From Zhengella mangrovi (lineage in GTDB: Bacteria > Pseudomonadota > Alphaproteobacteria > Rhizobiales > Rhizobiaceae): a stretch of DNA of 64,000 nucleotides. The translations under genes and the position numbers were made by a program. The notes under the pieces were generated by a model that worked only from the letters and a program-made list of their open reading frames with translations, was not told the origin of the DNA and searched no databases. Location of the stretch: contig NZ_PDVP01000001.1 of assembly GCF_002727065.1 (NCBI RefSeq), forward strand, positions 372,001 through 436,000, read 5' to 3'. Shown piece by piece: positions 51,348 to 60,992 of this stretch (within the stretch, counting starts at the first letter, position 1; every line of letters starts with the position of its first letter).

Positions 51348-52520
51348 TCACCAGGCCGCCCGGTAGATGGCCAGCGCATCGCTTTCGCTGACCTCGCGCG
51401 GATTGTTGACCAGCAGCCGTGTCTGTTTCATCGCGTCCGACGCCATCTGCTCGAGATGCTCCTCGCCGATGCCGACCTGCCGCAACCGCGTTTCCAGCCC
51501 CAGCTTTTCCGAAAGTCCGGCCAGCCGCTCGATGAAGGCGGCGCAGGTGGCCTGCGACCCGCCTTCCTGCCCGAGGTCCGGGAAGGCGTGCGGCGCCAGC
51601 TCCGCGTAGAGCCGTTCGGAGCCGTTGGTCGTCTCCGCGGCGTTGAAGCGCAGGACGTGCGGCAGCACGAGCGCGTTGGAGAGGCCATGCGGCACGTGGA
51701 AGATGCCGCCGATCGGGTAGGCCAGCGCATGCACGGCTGCCACGGGGGAATTCGCGAAGGCCTGGCCCGCCAGCATCGAGCCGAGCAGCATGGCGGCCCG
51801 GGCCTCGCGGTTGGACCCGTTGAACACGGCTTCCTCGATGTTCGCGCCGAGCAATTCCAGCGCCTGTTTCGCGATCATCCGCGACAGCGGATTGTTGTTG
51901 GCGCTTTTTGAGGCATAGGCCTCGATCGCGTGAACCATGGCGTCGACGCCGGTCGCCGCGGTGATGTGGGCCGGCAGGCCGAGTGTCAGCGAGGCGTCGA
52001 GGACGGCGATGTCGGGCAGGATGACGGGCGAGGAGACGCCGCGTTTCTCGTCGCCTTCCACCGTGATGATGGACACCGGCGTCACCTCTGAACCGGTTCC
52101 CGCGGTCGTCGGAACGAGCACCAGCGGCAGGCGCGGCCCCTTGGCGTTGCCGACGCCCCACGCCGCGTCGATATCCTCGCCGGAGCCGGCCAGCAGGGCG
52201 GTGAGCTTGGCGATGTCGAGCGAGGATCCGCCACCGAAGCCGACGACGCCGGTCACGCCCGCGTCGCGCGCCGTTTCCGTCGCCGCCATCAGCGTGGCAC
52301 GCGAGGGATCGGCCTCCACCTTGTCGTAGATCGTGACTGCATGGCCGGCCTTCGTCAGCGAGTCGATGGCCTGATCGCACAGGCCCAGCGAGCGCAGGCC
52401 CGGGTCGGTGACCAGCAGGATTCGCGGTCCGAGCAGGCCGCCTGCCGTGCCGGCCAGGTCCGCCGCCGCGCCATCACGGAAAACGATGCTCTTGGTGGTG
52501 TTGAAAACAAATGGATTCAT
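51348..52520 (-). CDS. Iron-containing alcohol dehydrogenase
   Basis: A 390-residue group III alcohol dehydrogenase: GFGGGSSLDIAKLTALLAGS (NAD site), PTTAGTGSEVTPVSII, and the metal region DAMVHAIEAYASKSANNNPL plus AAVHALAYPIGGIFHVPHGL, then SNALVLPH with the iron-binding His residues. Family members act on many alcohols and on 4-hydroxybutyrate or maleylacetate; the sequence does not settle the substrate. It leads a leftward operon with the thioesterase and slyX. Confidence 0.92.
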   Translation of the reverse strand: MNPFVFNTTKSIVFRDGAAADLAGTAGGLLGPRILLVTDPGLRSLGLCDQAIDSLTKAGHAVTIYDKVEADPSRATLMAATETARDAGVTGVVGFGGGSSLDIAKLTALLAGSGEDIDAAWGVGNAKGPRLPLVLVPTTAGTGSEVTPVSIITVEGDEKRGVSSPVILPDIAVLDASLTLGLPAHITAATGVDAMVHAIEAYASKSANNNPLSRMIAKQALELLGANIEEAVFNGSNREARAAMLLGSMLAGQAFANSPVAAVHALAYPIGGIFHVPHGLSNALVLPHVLRFNAAETTNGSERLYAELAPHAFPDLGQEGGSQATCAAFIERLAGLSEKLGLETRLRQVGIGEEHLEQMASDAMKQTRLLVNNPREVSESDALAIYRAAW

Positions 52521-52650
52521 GTGATCCTCCTCGCGTAACGGAAATTGACAAGGCGTGGCGGAAAAGTCGAGACTAAAGCCAACAGACCGGTTCGCCTTCC
52601 CGACGTTTCACATGGGAGAAAGCCGGCGGTAAGAAGGGGAAGACAGCCAC

Positions 52651-54186
52651 ATGCCGGCGCCAGCCATCGAACTGACGGGCATCAACAAGAGCTTCGGCCC
52701 CGTCCAGGCCAACCGAGACATCAACCTGACGGTGGAGCAGGGCACCATCCACGGCATCATCGGCGAGAACGGCGCCGGGAAATCCACCCTGATGTCGATT
52801 CTCTATGGCTTCTACCAGGCCGATTCCGGCTCCATCAGTGTCGGCGGCAAGCCGGTCACCATCCACACGCCCAACGATGCCATCGCCATCGGCATCGGCA
52901 TGGTCCACCAGCACTTCATGCTGGTGCAGAACTTCACCGTCCTGGAAAACGTCATGCTGGGCGCCGAAGGCGGGCAGTTGCTGACCGGCAGCATCGCCGA
53001 CGCGCGCGCCGAACTCCACAAGCTGGAAGAGGCCTATGCGCTGGAGGTCGATACCGAGGCGGTGATCGAGGAACTGCCGGTCGGCCTGCAGCAACGCGTG
53101 GAAATCCTCAAGGCGCTCTATCGCGGCGCCGAGATTCTCATCCTCGACGAGCCGACCGGCGTGCTGACGCCGGCCGAGGCCGATCACCTGTTCCGGGTTC
53201 TCGCCCAGTTGAAGGAACAGGGCAAGACCATCGTCCTCATCACCCACAAGCTGCGCGAGATCATGGCGATCACCGACAACGTGTCGGTCATGCGCCAGGG
53301 CACCATGGTCGCCACGCGCAAGACCTCGGAAACCAGCGTCGAGGAACTCGCCGAGCTGATGGTCGGCCGCCACGTCCTGCTGCGCGTCGAGAAGGGCCCG
53401 GCCCATCCCGGCGACGTCAAGCTGGCCGTCGAGAACCTGACGGTGCGCGACCGGCGCGGCGTGACCATGGTCAACAACGTCTCCTTCGAGGTCCGAGCGG
53501 GCGAGATCGTCGGCATCGCCGGCGTCGCGGGCAATGGCCAGTCGGAGCTGATCGAGGCCATCGCCGGCATGCGCCAGGCGGTTTCCGGACGTGTGCTCCT
53601 CGACGGACTGCCGATCCACGTGACCGGCTCCGCCGACCCGGCGGAACTGCGCCGCCGAGGCCTCGCCCACGTGCCGGAAGACCGTCACTACACCGGCCTC
53701 GTCCTGCCCTTCGAGGAGGCCGAGAACTCCATCCTCGGCTATCACGGCCAGGCGAAGTACCTGAAGGGCCCGTTCCTCGATATCGACGCCATCCGCAAGG
53801 ATGCGGCCGCAAAGATCGAGGCCTACGATATCCGTCCGCCCAATTGCCGGCTGAAGTCGGCGAATTTTTCCGGCGGCAACCAGCAGAAGATCGTCCTTGC
53901 CCGCGAGATGGAGCAGGACCCGACCGTTCTCGTCGTCGCCCAGCCCACCCGCGGCGTCGACGTCGGTGCCATCGAGTTCATCCACAAGCGCATCATCGAG
54001 ATGCGCGATGCCGGCAAGGCCGTGCTGCTCGTCTCCGTCGAGCTGGACGAGATCCGCTCGCTGTCGGACCGCATCCTGGTGATGTTCGCTGGCCAGGTTG
54101 CCGGCGAGCGCGGGCCCGATGCCACCGAGGGTGAACTCGGCCTGCTCATGGCCGGCATCACCGATGGCCAGGAGGCGGCCGAATGA
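52651..54186 (+). CDS. Nucleoside ABC transporter ATP-binding protein (two NBDs)
   Basis: A 511-residue double-ATPase of the sugar/nucleoside (CUT2-like, BMP-linked) type. NBD1 (about 5-240) has GENGAGKSTLMSILYG, the modified signature ELPVGLQQRVEILKAL and LILDEPTGVLTP. NBD2 (about 258-500) has a degenerate P-loop GVAGNGQSELIEA, signature FSGGNQQKIVLAREM and VVAQPTRGVDVGA, so only the first site is fully canonical, as usual for this family. First gene of the nucleoside operon; ATGA overlap with the next gene. Confidence 0.93.
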   Translation: MPAPAIELTGINKSFGPVQANRDINLTVEQGTIHGIIGENGAGKSTLMSILYGFYQADSGSISVGGKPVTIHTPNDAIAIGIGMVHQHFMLVQNFTVLENVMLGAEGGQLLTGSIADARAELHKLEEAYALEVDTEAVIEELPVGLQQRVEILKALYRGAEILILDEPTGVLTPAEADHLFRVLAQLKEQGKTIVLITHKLREIMAITDNVSVMRQGTMVATRKTSETSVEELAELMVGRHVLLRVEKGPAHPGDVKLAVENLTVRDRRGVTMVNNVSFEVRAGEIVGIAGVAGNGQSELIEAIAGMRQAVSGRVLLDGLPIHVTGSADPAELRRRGLAHVPEDRHYTGLVLPFEEAENSILGYHGQAKYLKGPFLDIDAIRKDAAAKIEAYDIRPPNCRLKSANFSGGNQQKIVLAREMEQDPTVLVVAQPTRGVDVGAIEFIHKRIIEMRDAGKAVLLVSVELDEIRSLSDRILVMFAGQVAGERGPDATEGELGLLMAGITDGQEAAE

Positions 54187-55040
54187 GGCAAGTCCTGGTC
54201 CTCGCCGCCATGGTGAACGCACTGGCCACGATTCCCGGCTCCGCGCAGGAGGGCAACCTTGACGGCATGACGACCCTTGTCCGCCAGGGCGGGATATCGG
54301 CCGTGACCAACGTCTCGGGCTCGCCCGAGAATGGCTATACGGCGCGCGTCACCGTGTTCGAGGGCGCGCGGAAGGTGTCCTCGAGCGAGCATGGCGACAT
54401 TTTCTCCCCGATCGGACTGCCCGAGGTGCGCTTCGCGGAGATGGACAAGGCCAACGACACGCCGGAGGTTTTCATCGCGCAGTGGACCGGCGGGGCGCAT
54501 TGCTGCGTCGCCGTGACCGTGCATGACAAGGCCGCTGGCGGCTGGACCGCACTGGACGGCGGCGCCTTCGATGGCGATCCCGAAGCACTCTATCCGCAGG
54601 ACGTCGATGGCGACGGCCTTGCCGAGATCGTCACCTACGACAACGCTTTCCTCTATCGTTTTGCCGCCTACGCCATGTCCTATGCACCGCCGAAGGTGCT
54701 GGCGATCCGCAACGGCCACCTGGAGGATGTCACCGCGGAACCGGCCTATGCGCCATTGTTGCGCCGGCGGCTCGATGACATGGGCGAATTGCCGGAAAAC
54801 GGCGAAGCCCGCAATTCCTGGCTGGCGGCCTATGCCGCCACCCTGGTGCGCCTGGGCGAGGCCGGTCCGCTCGAGTTCGCCGGCAGCGCCTACGATCCCG
54901 GTCCCGACTGGGGCATGACCCGCTGCAAGGATCCCGCCCGCGAGAACGACTGCCCCGCAGGGCTGGTCGAACGCGTCGATTTTCCCACCGCCTTGAGGCA
55001 GTTCCTGACCGAACAGGGGTATCTGGAGGAGAGCCGCTAG
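54183..55040 (+). CDS. Secreted protein of unknown function within the nucleoside operon
   Basis: A 285-residue protein with a signal peptide (about 1-21: MRQVLVLAAMVNALATIPGS, then AQ). The mature part has WTGGAHCCVAVTVHDKAA and a Ca-binding-like DVDGDGLAEIVTYDN, similar to FG-GAP/VCBS repeat edges. It has a pair of adjacent cysteines and a C-terminal RCKDPARENDCPAGLVERVD segment. It overlaps the ATPase by ATGA, and the permease ATG follows its stop with no gap, so it is a true operon member. Periplasmic function unknown; a link to the transporter is inference from position. Confidence 0.8.
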   Translation: MRQVLVLAAMVNALATIPGSAQEGNLDGMTTLVRQGGISAVTNVSGSPENGYTARVTVFEGARKVSSSEHGDIFSPIGLPEVRFAEMDKANDTPEVFIAQWTGGAHCCVAVTVHDKAAGGWTALDGGAFDGDPEALYPQDVDGDGLAEIVTYDNAFLYRFAAYAMSYAPPKVLAIRNGHLEDVTAEPAYAPLLRRRLDDMGELPENGEARNSWLAAYAATLVRLGEAGPLEFAGSAYDPGPDWGMTRCKDPARENDCPAGLVERVDFPTALRQFLTEQGYLEESR

Positions 55041-56183
55041 ATGGCGACACCCTATGCGAAACTGCCCGCGTGGGCCGATTACGGGCTGATCCCGCTGATC
55101 AACCTCACGGTCGCCTTCCTCGTCTCGGGTCTGGTTGTGCTGCTGGCCGGCGAGAACCCGGTCAAGGCCGCCGGAATCCTTGTCTCCGGCGCCTTCGGCT
55201 CCGGCTCGGGCATCGGATACACGCTGTTCTACGCCACCAACTTCATCTTCACCGGCCTGTCGGTGGCGGTGGCCTTCCACTGTGGCCTGTTCAACATCGG
55301 CGGCGAGGGCCAGGCCTATATCGGCGGTCTCGGCGTGGCGCTCGTCTGCCTCGCCTTCGACACCGTCTTCCCCTGGTGGCTCAACTTTCCGCTGGCCATT
55401 CTCGCTTCCGCGGCGCTGGGCGGCGCCTGGGCCTTCATCCCGGCCATCCTCCAGGCCCGGCGCGGCAGCCACATCGTCATCACCACCATCATGTTCAACT
55501 TCATCGCCGCCTCGGTGATGGTCTACCTGCTGGTCGGCGCGCTGAAACCGCTGGGTTCCATGGCGCCGCAGACCCGCACCTTCGAGGCGGCGGCCCATCT
55601 GCCCAAGCTCGACTGGCTGATCACCATGTTCGGCTTCAAGCTGCGGTCCACACCGCTCAACCTCTCCTTCGTTCTCGCGCTGGTGGTGAGCTTCCTCGTC
55701 TGGCTGCTGATCTGGCGCACGAAGCTTGGCTACGAGATCCGCACCCAGGGCTTTTCCCCGCGTGCCTCGCGTTATGCCGGCATTTCCGAAACGCGGATCA
55801 TCGTCATCACCATGATGATTTCCGGCGCGCTCGCCGGCATGATGGCCCTGAACCCGGTCATGGGCGACCAGCACCGCCTGCAGCTTGATTTCGTCACCGG
55901 CGCGGGCTTCGTCGGCATCGCCGTCGCGCTGATGGGCCGCTCCCATCCGGCCGGCATCATCCCGGCATCCATCCTGTTCGGCATGCTCTACCAGGGCGGA
56001 GCGGAACTTGCCTTCGAGATGCCCAACATCAGCCGCGACATGATCGTCATCATCCAGGGCCTGGTCATCCTTTTCGCCGGTGCGCTGGAAAACCTCTTCC
56101 GGCCGGCGGTGCAGGCCTTCTTCGGCAGTGTCCTGCATGAAGACGTGCGCGCCGCACCCATTGCCAGCGGGGAGTCGCACTGA
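55041..56183 (+). CDS. Nucleoside ABC transporter permease 1
   Basis: A 380-residue inner-membrane permease of the BPD_transp_2 family, with about ten helices. It has VAFHCGLFNIGGEGQAYIGG and ARRGSHIVITTIMFNFIA, the coupling-helix region ASRYAGISETRIIVITMMIS, and GFVGIAVALMGRSHPAGIIP. It begins immediately after the secreted protein gene, and its stop overlaps the next start. Confidence 0.93.
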   Translation: MATPYAKLPAWADYGLIPLINLTVAFLVSGLVVLLAGENPVKAAGILVSGAFGSGSGIGYTLFYATNFIFTGLSVAVAFHCGLFNIGGEGQAYIGGLGVALVCLAFDTVFPWWLNFPLAILASAALGGAWAFIPAILQARRGSHIVITTIMFNFIAASVMVYLLVGALKPLGSMAPQTRTFEAAAHLPKLDWLITMFGFKLRSTPLNLSFVLALVVSFLVWLLIWRTKLGYEIRTQGFSPRASRYAGISETRIIVITMMISGALAGMMALNPVMGDQHRLQLDFVTGAGFVGIAVALMGRSHPAGIIPASILFGMLYQGGAELAFEMPNISRDMIVIIQGLVILFAGALENLFRPAVQAFFGSVLHEDVRAAPIASGESH

Positions 56184-57157
56184 TGGATTGGCACCTCTAT
56201 CTCGGCCTCAACGTCCTCGACTCCACGATCCGCATCTCGGTCCCGCTGCTGCTGGCCTGCCTCGCCGGTCTCTACTCGGAGCGCTCCGGCGTGTTCGACA
56301 TCGGCCTGGAGGGCAAGATGCTCGCCGGTGCCTTTGCCGGCGCGGCGGCGGCCTCCAGCTTCGGTTCGGCCTGGATCGGCCTGTTCTTCGCCATCCTCGT
56401 TTCGGTCGGTTTCGCGCTGGTTCACGGCTTTGCCTCGATCACCGCGCGCGGCAACCAGATCGTCTCCGGCGTCGCGATCAACTTCATCGCCGCCGGCGGC
56501 GCCGTCATCCTGGGCCAGGCCTGGTTCAAGCAGGGCGGGCGCACGCCTTCGCTGGTCGGCGACGAGCGCTTCTCCGTCGTCACGCTTCCCTTTGCCGACA
56601 GTCTCGGTGGCGTGCCCCTTCTGGGTCCCGTCTACCGGGAACTGGTCTCCGGCCATTACATCCTGGTCTATTTCGCCTTCCTCATGGTGCCGGTCACCTG
56701 GTGGGTCCTTTTCCGCACCCGCTTCGGCCTTCGCCTGCGCGCCGTCGGCGAGAACCCGGCCGCGGTGGATACGGCCGGCATCTCCGTCACGTTCCTGCGC
56801 TACCGCGCGGTCATGATAACGGGGATATTGTGCGGGTTCTCGGGCGCTTACCTGTCCGTCGCCCAGAACGCCGGATTCGTGAAGGATATGACGGCAGGAA
56901 AAGGGTTTATCGCGCTGGCCGCGCTGATCTTCGCCAAGTGGCGCCCGGTCAATGCCATGTTCGCCTGCCTCCTGTTCGGTTACCTCGAGGCGCTTGGCAT
57001 TTCGCTCCAGGGCAAGCCGCTGCCGGTCATCGGCACCGTGCCCGTCCAGTTCATGCAGGCGCTGCCCTACATCCTCACCGTGATCCTGCTCGCCGGTTTC
57101 ATCGGCAAGGCCATTCCGCCGCGTGCCGGTGGCGTGCCTTATGTCAAGGAACGCTGA
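56183..57157 (+). CDS. Nucleoside ABC transporter permease 2
   Basis: A 324-residue second permease of the same family: YSERSGVFDIGLEGKMLAGA, ITARGNQIVSGVAINFIAAG, AVGENPAAVDTAGISVTFLR and FIALAALIFAKWRPVNAMFA. It pairs with permease 1 as a heterodimer, typical of guanosine/uridine BMP-type importers. The next gene, cdd, follows after one base, linking uptake to breakdown. Confidence 0.93.
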   Translation: MDWHLYLGLNVLDSTIRISVPLLLACLAGLYSERSGVFDIGLEGKMLAGAFAGAAAASSFGSAWIGLFFAILVSVGFALVHGFASITARGNQIVSGVAINFIAAGGAVILGQAWFKQGGRTPSLVGDERFSVVTLPFADSLGGVPLLGPVYRELVSGHYILVYFAFLMVPVTWWVLFRTRFGLRLRAVGENPAAVDTAGISVTFLRYRAVMITGILCGFSGAYLSVAQNAGFVKDMTAGKGFIALAALIFAKWRPVNAMFACLLFGYLEALGISLQGKPLPVIGTVPVQFMQALPYILTVILLAGFIGKAIPPRAGGVPYVKER

Positions 57158-57158
57158 C

Positions 57159-57551
57159 ATGGCCGACGATCTGTTCGCCGCCGCAAGGTTGGCGATGGGC
57201 AAGGCCCATGTACCCTATTCGAAGTTCCCTGTCGGTGCCGCGCTGCGAACCGCAGACGGGCGCGTCTACGCTGGTGCCAACATCGAGAACGTGTCGTTTC
57301 CCGAGGGCTGGTGCGCCGAAACGACCATGCTCGCGCACTACGTCATGGATGGCGGTGGCGACATCGCCGAGATCTGCGTGGTGGCCGCGAAGATGGACCG
57401 TATCACGCCCTGCGGCGGCTGCCGCCAGCGGCTGGCCGAGTTCGCCGGGGCGCAGACCCGTCTCTACCTGTGCGACCAGGCCGGCATCGTTGACGAGATG
57501 ACCATGGCCGACATGCTCCCGCTTGCCTTCCAGACAGAGGCCGTCCGATGA
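57159..57551 (+). CDS. cdd: Cytidine deaminase
   Basis: Deaminates cytidine and deoxycytidine to uridine forms. The 130-residue tetrameric type has YSKFPVGAALRTADGRVYAG, ANIENVSFPEGWCAETTMLA (zinc Cys plus catalytic Glu) and ITPCGGCRQRLAEFA (two zinc Cys). Start at 57159; an upstream in-frame ATG at 57123 lies in the permease. It overlaps the phosphorylase by ATGA. Confidence 0.95.
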   Translation: MADDLFAAARLAMGKAHVPYSKFPVGAALRTADGRVYAGANIENVSFPEGWCAETTMLAHYVMDGGGDIAEICVVAAKMDRITPCGGCRQRLAEFAGAQTRLYLCDQAGIVDEMTMADMLPLAFQTEAVR

Positions 57552-58354
57552 ACCAGTCCGTTGATATCCTCGTGGAGCGCCTCAATGGCCTCGCGCCACG
57601 CATTGCCTTCGTTCTCGGCTCCGGCCTCGGCACCCTGGTGAATGACGTCGAGGATGCGGTGCGCATTCCCTACGCCGACCTGCACGGCTTTCCGAAAAGC
57701 GGCGTCACGGGCCACGCCGCCGAAGTGGTGGCCGGGCACCTCGGCGGTGTGCCGGTGCTCATGCTGTCCGGCCGCAGCCACTACTATGAACATGCCAACG
57801 CCGCCGCGATGCGGCCGGCGCTGGAAGTGCTCAAGGGGCTGGGGATCGACCGGATCGTGCTGACCAATGCCGCCGGCTCTCTCGACGAATCCATACCGCC
57901 CGGCTGGGTCATGCTGATCGAGGACCACATCAATTTTTCAGGCTCCAACCCGCTCTTTCATGAACCGACGGACCGCCGTTTCGTCGGCCTGACGGAGGCC
58001 TATGATCCGGCCATGCGCGCTGCCATCGAAGGCGCCGCCGCGGCGGAGGGTCTTGACCTTGGCAAGGGCGTGTACATGTGGTTCTCCGGACCGTCTTTCG
58101 AGACACCGGCGGAAATCCGCATGGCGCGCATCATGGGTGCCACGGCTGTCGGCATGTCCACCGTTCCGGAGGTCATCCTGGCCCGCTTCCTCGGGCTGCG
58201 GGTGGCGGCCTGTTCGGTGATCACCAATTTCGCGGCCGGAATGACGGGTGCGGAACTGTCACACCAGGAAACCAAGAACATGGCTCCCCAGGGCGGCCGC
58301 AAGCTGGCCGCCATCCTGAGAAGGGCCCTGGCCGAAGGAGGACTGAATGGCTGA
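57548..58354 (+). CDS. Purine nucleoside phosphorylase
   Basis: Splits purine nucleosides with phosphate to base and (deoxy)ribose 1-phosphate. The 268-residue trimeric (PunA/human-like) type has FVLGSGLGTLVNDV (phosphate loop), LSGRSHYYEHANAAAMRPAL, LTNAAGSLDESIPPG, the base-site segment WFSGPSFETPAEIRMARIMG and ITNFAAGMTG with the catalytic Asn position. It overlaps deoC by eight bases. Confidence 0.94.
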   Translation: MNQSVDILVERLNGLAPRIAFVLGSGLGTLVNDVEDAVRIPYADLHGFPKSGVTGHAAEVVAGHLGGVPVLMLSGRSHYYEHANAAAMRPALEVLKGLGIDRIVLTNAAGSLDESIPPGWVMLIEDHINFSGSNPLFHEPTDRRFVGLTEAYDPAMRAAIEGAAAAEGLDLGKGVYMWFSGPSFETPAEIRMARIMGATAVGMSTVPEVILARFLGLRVAACSVITNFAAGMTGAELSHQETKNMAPQGGRKLAAILRRALAEGGLNG

Positions 58355-59114
58355 ATCGGCTGAAGCGGCCGTGGCCGCCAGGCTCATAGCCTGCCTCGAC
58401 TACACCGAACTCGGCAACGAGTGCACCGAAGGCAATGTCGACCGTCTGCTGGACGGAGCGATGACGCCCGCCGGCCCGGTCGCCGCCGTCTGTGTCTGGC
58501 CGCGGTTCGTCTCCCAGTGCCGGGAACGGCTGGAAGGAACGGGCGTCCGTATCGCAACGGTGGTCAACTTCCCGGACGGCAAGGACCAGTACGAGGGAGC
58601 ACTCGACGAGGCGCGCCGCGCTGTCCGCCAGGGCGCGGACGAGATCGACATGGTGATCACCCGCGCGAAAATTCCCTCCGACCCGGATTTCGTGACGGCC
58701 CAGGTCGCGGCCTTCGTCGAGGCAGCCGGCGGGCAGGTGGTCAAGGCCATCCTGGAAAGCGGCGAGATGGCCGGGCCGGATGACGTGCGCATCGCCGCGC
58801 GCGCCGCGATTGCCGGCGGCGCCGGGTTCATCAAGACTTCCACCGGAAAGACCGCTCACGGCGCCTCGCTGGAAGCCGCCCGTGTCATGCTGGAGGAGAT
58901 CCGCGCATCCGGAAAGCCGGTCGGCCTGAAACCGTCCGGCGGCGTGCGCACGCTGGCCGATGGCAAGGCTTACCTCGACCTCGCCGACGAGATCATGGGC
59001 GCCGGCTGGGCGACGCCGCAGACCTTCCGCATCGGCGCGTCCGGGATCATGAGCGATCTCCTGGCCCATCTCGGTGTCGGAACCGGCGAGCCGACCGCTG
59101 ACGGCGGCTATTGA
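58347..59114 (+). CDS. deoC: Deoxyribose-phosphate aldolase
   Basis: Class I aldolase that splits 2-deoxyribose 5-phosphate to glyceraldehyde 3-phosphate and acetaldehyde. The 255-residue protein has CLDYTELGNECTEGNVDRLL, EIDMVITRAKIPSDPDF, VVKAILESGEM and FIKTSTGKTAHGASLEAARV, whose Lys residues include the Schiff-base site, and GLKPSGGVRTLADG. One-base overlap with deoA. Confidence 0.95.
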   Translation: MAESAEAAVAARLIACLDYTELGNECTEGNVDRLLDGAMTPAGPVAAVCVWPRFVSQCRERLEGTGVRIATVVNFPDGKDQYEGALDEARRAVRQGADEIDMVITRAKIPSDPDFVTAQVAAFVEAAGGQVVKAILESGEMAGPDDVRIAARAAIAGGAGFIKTSTGKTAHGASLEAARVMLEEIRASGKPVGLKPSGGVRTLADGKAYLDLADEIMGAGWATPQTFRIGASGIMSDLLAHLGVGTGEPTADGGY

Positions 59115-60427
59115 TGCTGACCCGCGAGATCATCCGCAAGAAGCGCGATGGCCAGGCCCTGACGCTTGAGGAGATCAACCACCTCGTCTCGGGCCTGGCT
59201 TCGGGCGATGTATCCGAAGGCCAGGTCGCGGCCTTTGCCATGGCTGTCTATTTCCGCGGCATGAATCCGGACGAGGGCGTGGCACTGACGCTCGCCATGC
59301 GGGATTCCGGCACGGTGCTCGATTGGTCCGATCTGCCCGGACCCGTCACCGACAAGCATTCGACCGGTGGCGTCGGCGACAATGTCTCGCTCATGCTGGC
59401 GCCGATCGTCGCCGCCTGCGGCGCCTTCGTGCCGATGATTTCCGGCCGCGGGCTTGGCCATACCGGCGGCACGCTCGACAAGATGGATTCGATCCCGGGC
59501 TACACGAGCCAGCCGGACAACGCGCTCTTCAGGGCCTGCGTGAAGGAGACCGGCTGTGCCATCATCGGCCAGACCGCCGACCTCGCCCCGGCCGACAAGC
59601 GCTTCTATGCCATTCGCGATGTCACGGCGACGGTCGAATCCATCCCGCTCATCACGGCGTCGATCCTGTCGAAGAAACTGGCCGCCGGCCTTCAATCTCT
59701 CGTCCTCGACGTCAAGTCGGGCAACGGCGCCTTCATGGCGACCGGGCGGGAGGCCGGGAAACTGGCCCGCCGCCTGGTCGATGTGGCCAACGGGGCGGGC
59801 CTGAAGACTCATGCGCTGGTGACAGACATGAACGAACCGCTGGCCTCCGCGGTCGGCAACGCGCTGGAGGTGCAGAACGCGGTGGACTTCCTGACAGGAA
59901 AGCACCGCGACAAGCGACTGGAGCGTGTGGTCATGGCGCTGGCCGCCGAGATGCTCCAGCTCTGCGGCATCGCCGCCTCCAACCACGAAGGCGCCGCGCG
60001 CGCGATCGACGCGCTGGACAGCGGCCGTGCGGCCGAGGTCTTCGCCCGGATGGTGGCCCGCCTCGGCGGTCCTGCCGATTTCGTCGACAAGGCGGCAGAT
60101 TACCTCGGCGCCGCCCCGGTTCAGCTGGATGTCCCGGCGCCGTCGGGCGGCTACATTGCTGCCGTCGATACCCGCGCCATCGGCGTGGCCGTCGTCGCAC
60201 TTGGCGGCGGACGGCAGGTCGCCGCCGACCCGGTCGACCCGCTGGTCGGACTGTCGTCGGTCCTGCCGGTCGGCAGCAAGGTGGCGAAGGGCGATCCGCT
60301 CGCCCGTGTCCATGCGCGCAATCGCGACGAGGCGGAGAGGGCGATCGCCACGATCGAAGCAGCGATGGCGGTGTCGCGCGAAAAGCAGCGGCCGGCACGG
60401 GCCATATCCCGCCGGATCACCGCCTGA
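59114..60427 (+). CDS. deoA: Thymidine phosphorylase
   Basis: Releases thymine or uracil from pyrimidine deoxynucleosides with phosphate. The 437-residue protein has the signature region TDKHSTGGVGDNVSLMLAPI, SGRGLGHTGGTLDKMDSIPG, DLAPADKRFYAIRDVTATVE and LDVKSGNGAFMATGREA. The start is at ATG 59114; a TTG three bases earlier also fits. It is the last gene of the operon; the next gene is convergent 13 bases on. Confidence 0.95.
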   Translation: MLTREIIRKKRDGQALTLEEINHLVSGLASGDVSEGQVAAFAMAVYFRGMNPDEGVALTLAMRDSGTVLDWSDLPGPVTDKHSTGGVGDNVSLMLAPIVAACGAFVPMISGRGLGHTGGTLDKMDSIPGYTSQPDNALFRACVKETGCAIIGQTADLAPADKRFYAIRDVTATVESIPLITASILSKKLAAGLQSLVLDVKSGNGAFMATGREAGKLARRLVDVANGAGLKTHALVTDMNEPLASAVGNALEVQNAVDFLTGKHRDKRLERVVMALAAEMLQLCGIAASNHEGAARAIDALDSGRAAEVFARMVARLGGPADFVDKAADYLGAAPVQLDVPAPSGGYIAAVDTRAIGVAVVALGGGRQVAADPVDPLVGLSSVLPVGSKVAKGDPLARVHARNRDEAERAIATIEAAMAVSREKQRPARAISRRITA

Positions 60428-60440
60428 TGGTCAGCGGCGC

Positions 60441-60992
60441 CTACTGCTCCAGCTGAAGGGTATTGCCCTGGACGGCGAAGCTGTCCAGGCGCTTCAGGAA
60501 GCTCATCCCGACCAGCGTACCCGAAAGCGCCTTGTCGTCCAGGATGACCGCCTTGACCTTGCGCACCTCGATCCGGCCGATCTGCATGAGATCGATCATC
60601 GCCGCGGCGGCTTTCGCCTTTCCGTTCGCCGTGTTGACCTCGTAGGTATAGTCCGATGGCTGGAGCTTGATCCCGATCCGCCGGGCCGTTGACGAGTTGA
60701 TGGCAACCAGCGTCGCGCCCGTATCGATCAGGGCCTTGACGCGGCGTCCATTCAGGCGGAACTCGTCCCGGAAATGCCCTAGTTCGTCGATCCGGACCGC
60801 GTGGCTCCGCCCGGACAACGGTCCTTGCACGGTGCGCTTCCTGATCGGCCCGACCGTGGCAAGCTGCGTCTGTTGCGGAGCTTCTCTCTTGGCCGCAACC
60901 GAGGCCACCAGATCGGGATTGGACTGGATCAGCATCGGAACGGATGCCGACAGGCCGACGAATGTGCTGAGCAGAACAAGTTTCTTCATCAT
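60441..60992 (-). CDS. Retropepsin-like aspartic protease, clan AA (TIGR02281 type)
   Basis: A 183-residue protein with an N-terminal membrane or signal segment (about 1-20: MMKKLVLLSTFVGLSASVPM) and a single retropepsin-like domain (about 75-180). The domain has FRLNGRRVKALIDTGATLVA (active-site Asp-Thr-Gly), DYTYEVNTANGKAKAAAAMI and ALSGTLVGMSFLKRLDSFAV (hydrophobic-hydrophobic-Gly). It should dimerise to form an active enzyme in the periplasm; targets unknown. Starts at 60992 and 60989 are both possible. Confidence 0.88.
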   Translation of the reverse strand: MMKKLVLLSTFVGLSASVPMLIQSNPDLVASVAAKREAPQQTQLATVGPIRKRTVQGPLSGRSHAVRIDELGHFRDEFRLNGRRVKALIDTGATLVAINSSTARRIGIKLQPSDYTYEVNTANGKAKAAAAMIDLMQIGRIEVRKVKAVILDDKALSGTLVGMSFLKRLDSFAVQGNTLQLEQ

